Source: an uncultured Lachnobacterium sp. (GTDB lineage Bacteria > Bacillota > Clostridia > Lachnospirales > Lachnospiraceae). Taken from it: 8,654 nt of DNA. The notes beneath the pieces were generated by a model. It saw nothing but the letters and a program-made list of their open reading frames with translations, was not told the origin of the DNA and ran no database searches. The DNA lies in the NCBI GenBank assembly GCA_900550545.1, contig URSS01000067.1, positions 1-8,654 on the forward strand, in the 5' to 3' direction. A program made the translations under genes and the position numbers. This document shows positions 5,552-8,654 of this stretch, piece by piece (within the stretch, counting starts at the first letter, position 1; each line of letters opens with the position of its first letter).

Positions 5552-8263
5552 ATGGGCAGAAAAAATCCCGCAAAAAATATAAATATCGGTCTGCTGGCGC
5601 ATGTCGATGCCGGAAAAACCACACTGTCGGAGGCACTGTTATATGCTACCGGGCAGATCCGCGCGCTGGGGCGTGTGGACCATCAGGATGCATTTCTGGA
5701 TACGGATGCGCAGGAGCGGGCGCGTGGAATAACAATTTTTTCCAAGCAGGCGCGGTTTTGGCTGCAAATGCCGAATGAGAGTTCGCATGGCGAATCGTCG
5801 GTTGGTATAACAATTCTGGATACACCGGGACATGTGGATTTCTCCGCGGAGATGGAGCGCACGTTGCAGGTGCTCGACTATGCAATCCTTGTTATCAGCG
5901 GAACCGATGGCGTGCAGGGACACACGCGGACACTCTGGCGGCTCCTGCGGCACTATAACATTCCGACTTTTTTGTTTGTCAACAAGATGGATCTGCCAGG
6001 TGCGGACAAAGAGGTCGTGCAGCAGCAGTTAAAAACCGAACTGTCCGATGGATGTGTGGATTTTACACAGGACAGCGGAGAAGCATTTTTCGAGGAAGCT
6101 GCGATGGGAAGCGAAGCACTTCTGGATGAGTATATGGATCAGGGCAGCATTGCAGAGGAGCATCTGGCGCATGCGGTGGCAAAGCGCGAACTGTTTCCGT
6201 GCTACTATGGCTCGGCACTCAAAGTTGAGGGTGTGAAAGAACTGCTTGCAGGCTTTGCAAAATACCACAGGGCACCGGAGTATGAAGACGAATTTTCTGC
6301 CCGTGTATACAAGATCGGCAGAGATGCAAAAGGAGCGCGGCTGACCTATCTGAAAGTGACCGGAGGCACGCTGCATGTCAAAGACCGGATTTCCTATGAT
6401 GGTCTGGAGGAAAAAGTCGACCAGATCCGTCTGTATTCCGGAGAAAAATTTGAGACCGCGGAGGCGGTGGAGGCAGGGGAAGTCTGTGCTGTGACCGGAC
6501 TTACCACAACCGTACCGGGACAGGGACTCGGCGCGCAGCAGGAGAGCAGTGTGCCGGTACTCGAGCCGGTGCTGAACTACCGGATTTATCTGCCGAACGA
6601 AGTGAATGCCGTGGAGATGATGGAAAAATTAAAGCAGCTTGAGGAGGAAGATCCACAGCTTCATATCCTCTGGAATGAGCAGCTGCAGGAAATTCATGCG
6701 CAGATGATGGGACAGGTGCAGATCGAAGTCCTGACGCAGTTGATCAAAGAGCGTTTTGGTGTTGTGGTTGTCTTTGGACAGGGCAACATTGTATACAAAG
6801 AGACGATTGCAAAGCCGGTGGAGGGTGTGGGACATTTTGAGCCACTGCGCCACTATGCGGAAGTGCATCTGCTGCTGGAGCCGGGCGAACCGGGCAGCGG
6901 AATCGAGGTGGCGAGCGTGTGCAGTGAGGATGTGCTCGACCTCAACTGGCAGCGGCTGATCGCAACACATATTATGGAGCGGGAGCATCCGGGCGTACTG
7001 ACCGGATCAGCACTCACCGATGTAAAAATCACGATTTTAAGCGGACGTGCCCATATCAAACACACCGAGGGCGGTGATTTCCGGCAGGCAACTTACCGCG
7101 CGATCCGGCAGGGGTTAAAGAGCACGGAAAGCGTGCTGTTGGAACCGGTATACGCATTTACGCTTGAAGTGCCGCAGGAGATGGTCGGTCGTGCCATGAC
7201 CGATTTAAAGCAACGTGCAGGCAAGTTTGATTCGCCGGAATTCGGCACCGGAAACGGCATGGACTACGCCGTGCTGCAGGGCACGGTTCCGGTCGCAACA
7301 ATGCAGGACTACAGCAGTGAGGTGCATGCGTATACCCGCGGACTCGGGCATCTGACACTGGAACTTTCCGGTTATGATGTCTGTCACAACAGTGAGGAAG
7401 TGATCGCGGAAACCGGATACGACAGTGAAGCAGATACGGCAAATCCGACCGGATCGGTATTCTGTGCGCATGGTGCCGGATTTATCGTGCCGTGGGATCA
7501 GGTGGATAATTATATGCATCTGCCGCGGCAGTTTGTGCCGGAGGAGGAAACCCAGACACCTGCGGACGGGCGCAGTTATGAGACCGACGGGCAGAGTTTT
7601 GGTCCGGTGCACCGGCAGCAGTCTTCCGGCAAGACCGGCTGGGAACTGGATCAGGAGCTGCAGCAGATTTATGCCCGTGAGTTTGGCATGAGCCGCGAAG
7701 ATATGGAAGATCAGGAACGGCGCAAGTGGCTGAAAAAGAAATCCGATGCGCCGAAACCGAATGTGGTAAAATACGATAAGAAAGGCAATCCGATCTATCT
7801 GGCGAAGGGACCGCAGGAAGAATATCTGATCGTGGACGGTTACAATATTATTTTTGCATGGAAAGACTTAAATGAACTTTCCCGTGTCAATATTGATTCC
7901 GCAAGGGACAAGCTTTTAGATATTTTAAGCAATTATCAGGGATACAAGAACTGCCCGGTGCTGGTGGTGTTTGATGCCTATAAGCGCAAGGAACATCCGG
8001 GTGCCAAAAGCAAATATCACAATCTGGATGTGGTCTATACGAAAACCGATGAGACCGCGGATGCGTTTATCGAGCGCACCGTGCATGAGATCGGGCACAA
8101 GTACCGTGTCACGGTTGCGACAAATGACGGGCTGGAGCAGCTTACGGTCATGAGTCAGGGCGCGCTGCGCATGTCGGCGGACAATCTCTGGGAGGAGATC
8201 GAGCGGCTGAGCCGGCTGGAGTATGAAAATTACCTTGCAAGCCAGAAGCATCCAGAATCATAG
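5552..8263 (+). CDS. TetM/EF-G-like GTPase fused to a YacP/Rae1-like NYN ribonuclease
   Basis: This 903-residue cytosolic protein is much longer than TetM (about 640). Residues 1-657 are a translational GTPase of the ribosomal protection class. The GTP-binding motifs are intact: AHVDAGKTT (16-24), RARGITI (56-62), DTPGH with the catalytic His94 (90-94), NKMD (144-147) and GSAL (220-223). Domains II to V follow in TetM order, ending at VPWDQVDNYMHL (646-657). A charged linker of about 100 residues leads to an NYN/PIN-type domain (about 757-903) resembling Bacillus YacP/Rae1, which cleaves mRNA in the ribosomal A site. Its likely acidic metal ligands are Asp762 (IVDGYNII), Asp808 (VVFDAY), Asp837 (KTDETAD) and Asp859 (VATNDG). 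The family signature SQGALRMSA is also present. The start at 5552 is preceded by AAAGGGG with an 8-base gap. An in-frame ATG at 5483 would add 23 residues unlike other GTPases. Whether it protects from tetracycline or rescues or surveys stalled ribosomes cannot be read; the domain calls are firm. Confidence 0.93.
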   Translation: MGRKNPAKNINIGLLAHVDAGKTTLSEALLYATGQIRALGRVDHQDAFLDTDAQERARGITIFSKQARFWLQMPNESSHGESSVGITILDTPGHVDFSAEMERTLQVLDYAILVISGTDGVQGHTRTLWRLLRHYNIPTFLFVNKMDLPGADKEVVQQQLKTELSDGCVDFTQDSGEAFFEEAAMGSEALLDEYMDQGSIAEEHLAHAVAKRELFPCYYGSALKVEGVKELLAGFAKYHRAPEYEDEFSARVYKIGRDAKGARLTYLKVTGGTLHVKDRISYDGLEEKVDQIRLYSGEKFETAEAVEAGEVCAVTGLTTTVPGQGLGAQQESSVPVLEPVLNYRIYLPNEVNAVEMMEKLKQLEEEDPQLHILWNEQLQEIHAQMMGQVQIEVLTQLIKERFGVVVVFGQGNIVYKETIAKPVEGVGHFEPLRHYAEVHLLLEPGEPGSGIEVASVCSEDVLDLNWQRLIATHIMEREHPGVLTGSALTDVKITILSGRAHIKHTEGGDFRQATYRAIRQGLKSTESVLLEPVYAFTLEVPQEMVGRAMTDLKQRAGKFDSPEFGTGNGMDYAVLQGTVPVATMQDYSSEVHAYTRGLGHLTLELSGYDVCHNSEEVIAETGYDSEADTANPTGSVFCAHGAGFIVPWDQVDNYMHLPRQFVPEEETQTPADGRSYETDGQSFGPVHRQQSSGKTGWELDQELQQIYAREFGMSREDMEDQERRKWLKKKSDAPKPNVVKYDKKGNPIYLAKGPQEEYLIVDGYNIIFAWKDLNELSRVNIDSARDKLLDILSNYQGYKNCPVLVVFDAYKRKEHPGAKSKYHNLDVVYTKTDETADAFIERTVHEIGHKYRVTVATNDGLEQLTVMSQGALRMSADNLWEEIERLSRLEYENYLASQKHPES

Positions 8264-8355
8264 TTTAAAAAAGGTAAAAGAAGATAAGATTATAATCAGA
8301 GATTGTCTGAAGAAATGTAGTATATAAATTACTGAAAAAACAGGAGGAAAATAAA
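8264..8355 (+). promoter_or_regulatory. A-rich intergenic leader before the aminotransferase gene
   Basis: This 92-base gap has no intrinsic terminator on the + strand, so transcription from the fusion gene may continue into the next gene. A -10-like TATATA/TATAAA run lies at 8321-8328, but no -35 at proper distance is convincing. The useful signal is a perfect AGGAGG (8342-8347), 8 bases before the ATG at 8356. Confidence 0.4.
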
Positions 8356-8654
8356 ATGTTCGTAGCAGAAGATATGTACAAATTAGGAAGCCAGCGTTCG
8401 GCAATCCGTGAATTATTTGAGTATGGTAAGCAGCGCGCGGCAATTGTGGGAGCGGAAAATGTCTATGATTTTTCCCTCGGAAATCCGACCGTACCGGCGC
8501 CGGACTGCGTCAATGAGACCATACGTGACCTGACACAGAAACTTGATTCTATTTCCTTGCACGGATATACTTCTGCACAGGGAGATATCGAGACGAGACA
8601 GGCAATCGCAGATTACCTGAACAAGACGTATGAGACTGCGTTTTCGGCAGACAA
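8356..8654 (+). CDS. PLP-dependent class I/II aminotransferase, 3' end outside window
   Basis: The reading frame is open from ATG 8356 to the window end (99 whole codons) with no stop. The start has AGGAGG (8342-8347) with an 8-base gap. The N-terminus reads MFVAEDMYKLGSQRSAIREL and contains DFSLGNPTVPAP (about 38-49), the substrate-side loop typical of fold type I aminotransferases, and HGYTSAQGD (about 69-77), the HxYt..G block that precedes the conserved R..iA segment (RQAIADYL). These fit aspartate-aminotransferase-like enzymes that transfer amino groups between an amino acid and 2-oxoglutarate. The catalytic lysine lies beyond the window, so substrate and completeness cannot be judged. 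A functional link to the fusion gene upstream is not evident. Confidence 0.88.
   Translation, partial: MFVAEDMYKLGSQRSAIRELFEYGKQRAAIVGAENVYDFSLGNPTVPAPDCVNETIRDLTQKLDSISLHGYTSAQGDIETRQAIADYLNKTYETAFSAD

Noticed and set aside
7205..7612. Minus-strand open frame of 135 codons inside the fusion gene
   Set aside because: The translation is Arg/His/Cys-rich without a known motif, a usual shadow of a GC-rich coding strand.
8296..8310. Small inverted repeat TCAGA-GATTG-TCTGA as a terminator of the fusion gene
   Set aside because: The stem is only 5 bp and no T tract follows, so it does not qualify as an intrinsic terminator.
8315..8324. ATGTAGTATA identical to half of the blaI operator, upstream of the aminotransferase gene
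   Set aside because: The other half site (CTACAT) is missing, so there is no dyad; a 10-base match in an A/T-rich gap is easily chance.

Overview
This 8.65 kb window looks like the end of an Illumina-assembled contig from a low-to-mid-GC Clostridia genome, most likely a gut Lachnospiraceae. The evidence is a DUF4317 protein, a BlaI/M56 sensor pair, strong AGGAGG-type ribosome binding sites and an aminotransferase with a Lachnospiraceae-like N-terminus. All recognisable genes lie on the + strand. The first 37 bases are not genomic: positions 5-37 match the Nextera Read-1 transposase adapter, so the left edge is a contig end.

Region 1 (38-2595) holds the 3' part of a type I methionine aminopeptidase gene (map), an HD-domain phosphohydrolase and a DUF4317 protein. 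They are closely spaced, so probably one transcript, and end at a clear intrinsic terminator (2561-2595).

Region 2 (2619-5464) is a self-contained regulatory operon. A promoter is overlaid by a 21-bp perfect inverted repeat built from two 13-bp dyads. It is followed by a BlaI/MecI-family repressor, a BlaR1-like M56 membrane metalloprotease and a small lipoprotein. The M56 protein has the HExxH protease core but no penicillin-binding sensor domain. Its extracytoplasmic tail ends in a segment resembling NTF2-like domains, so the signal is probably not simply a beta-lactam. In the family model, the sensor perceives an envelope signal, the protease leads to BlaI inactivation, and the operon is derepressed.

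Region 3 (5465-8263) is the most interesting part. It encodes a 903-residue fusion of a TetM/EF-G-type translational GTPase (about residues 1-657) to a YacP/Rae1-like NYN ribonuclease domain (about 757-903). Both parent families act at the ribosomal A site, so one chain may bind a ribosome and cut its mRNA. The tetracycline-displacing loop of TetM is not conserved, so a plain resistance label is doubtful. Its leader contains a roughly 20-bp stem-loop plus a T7 tract that ends directly at the start codon and buries the Shine-Dalgarno sequence. This looks like a conditional terminator and translational switch.

Region 4 (8264-8654) is a short A-rich gap and the 5' end of a PLP-dependent aminotransferase gene that runs off the window. 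No RNA genes, CRISPR arrays, insertion sequences or attachment sites were seen, and no gene-free stretch exceeds 300 bases.
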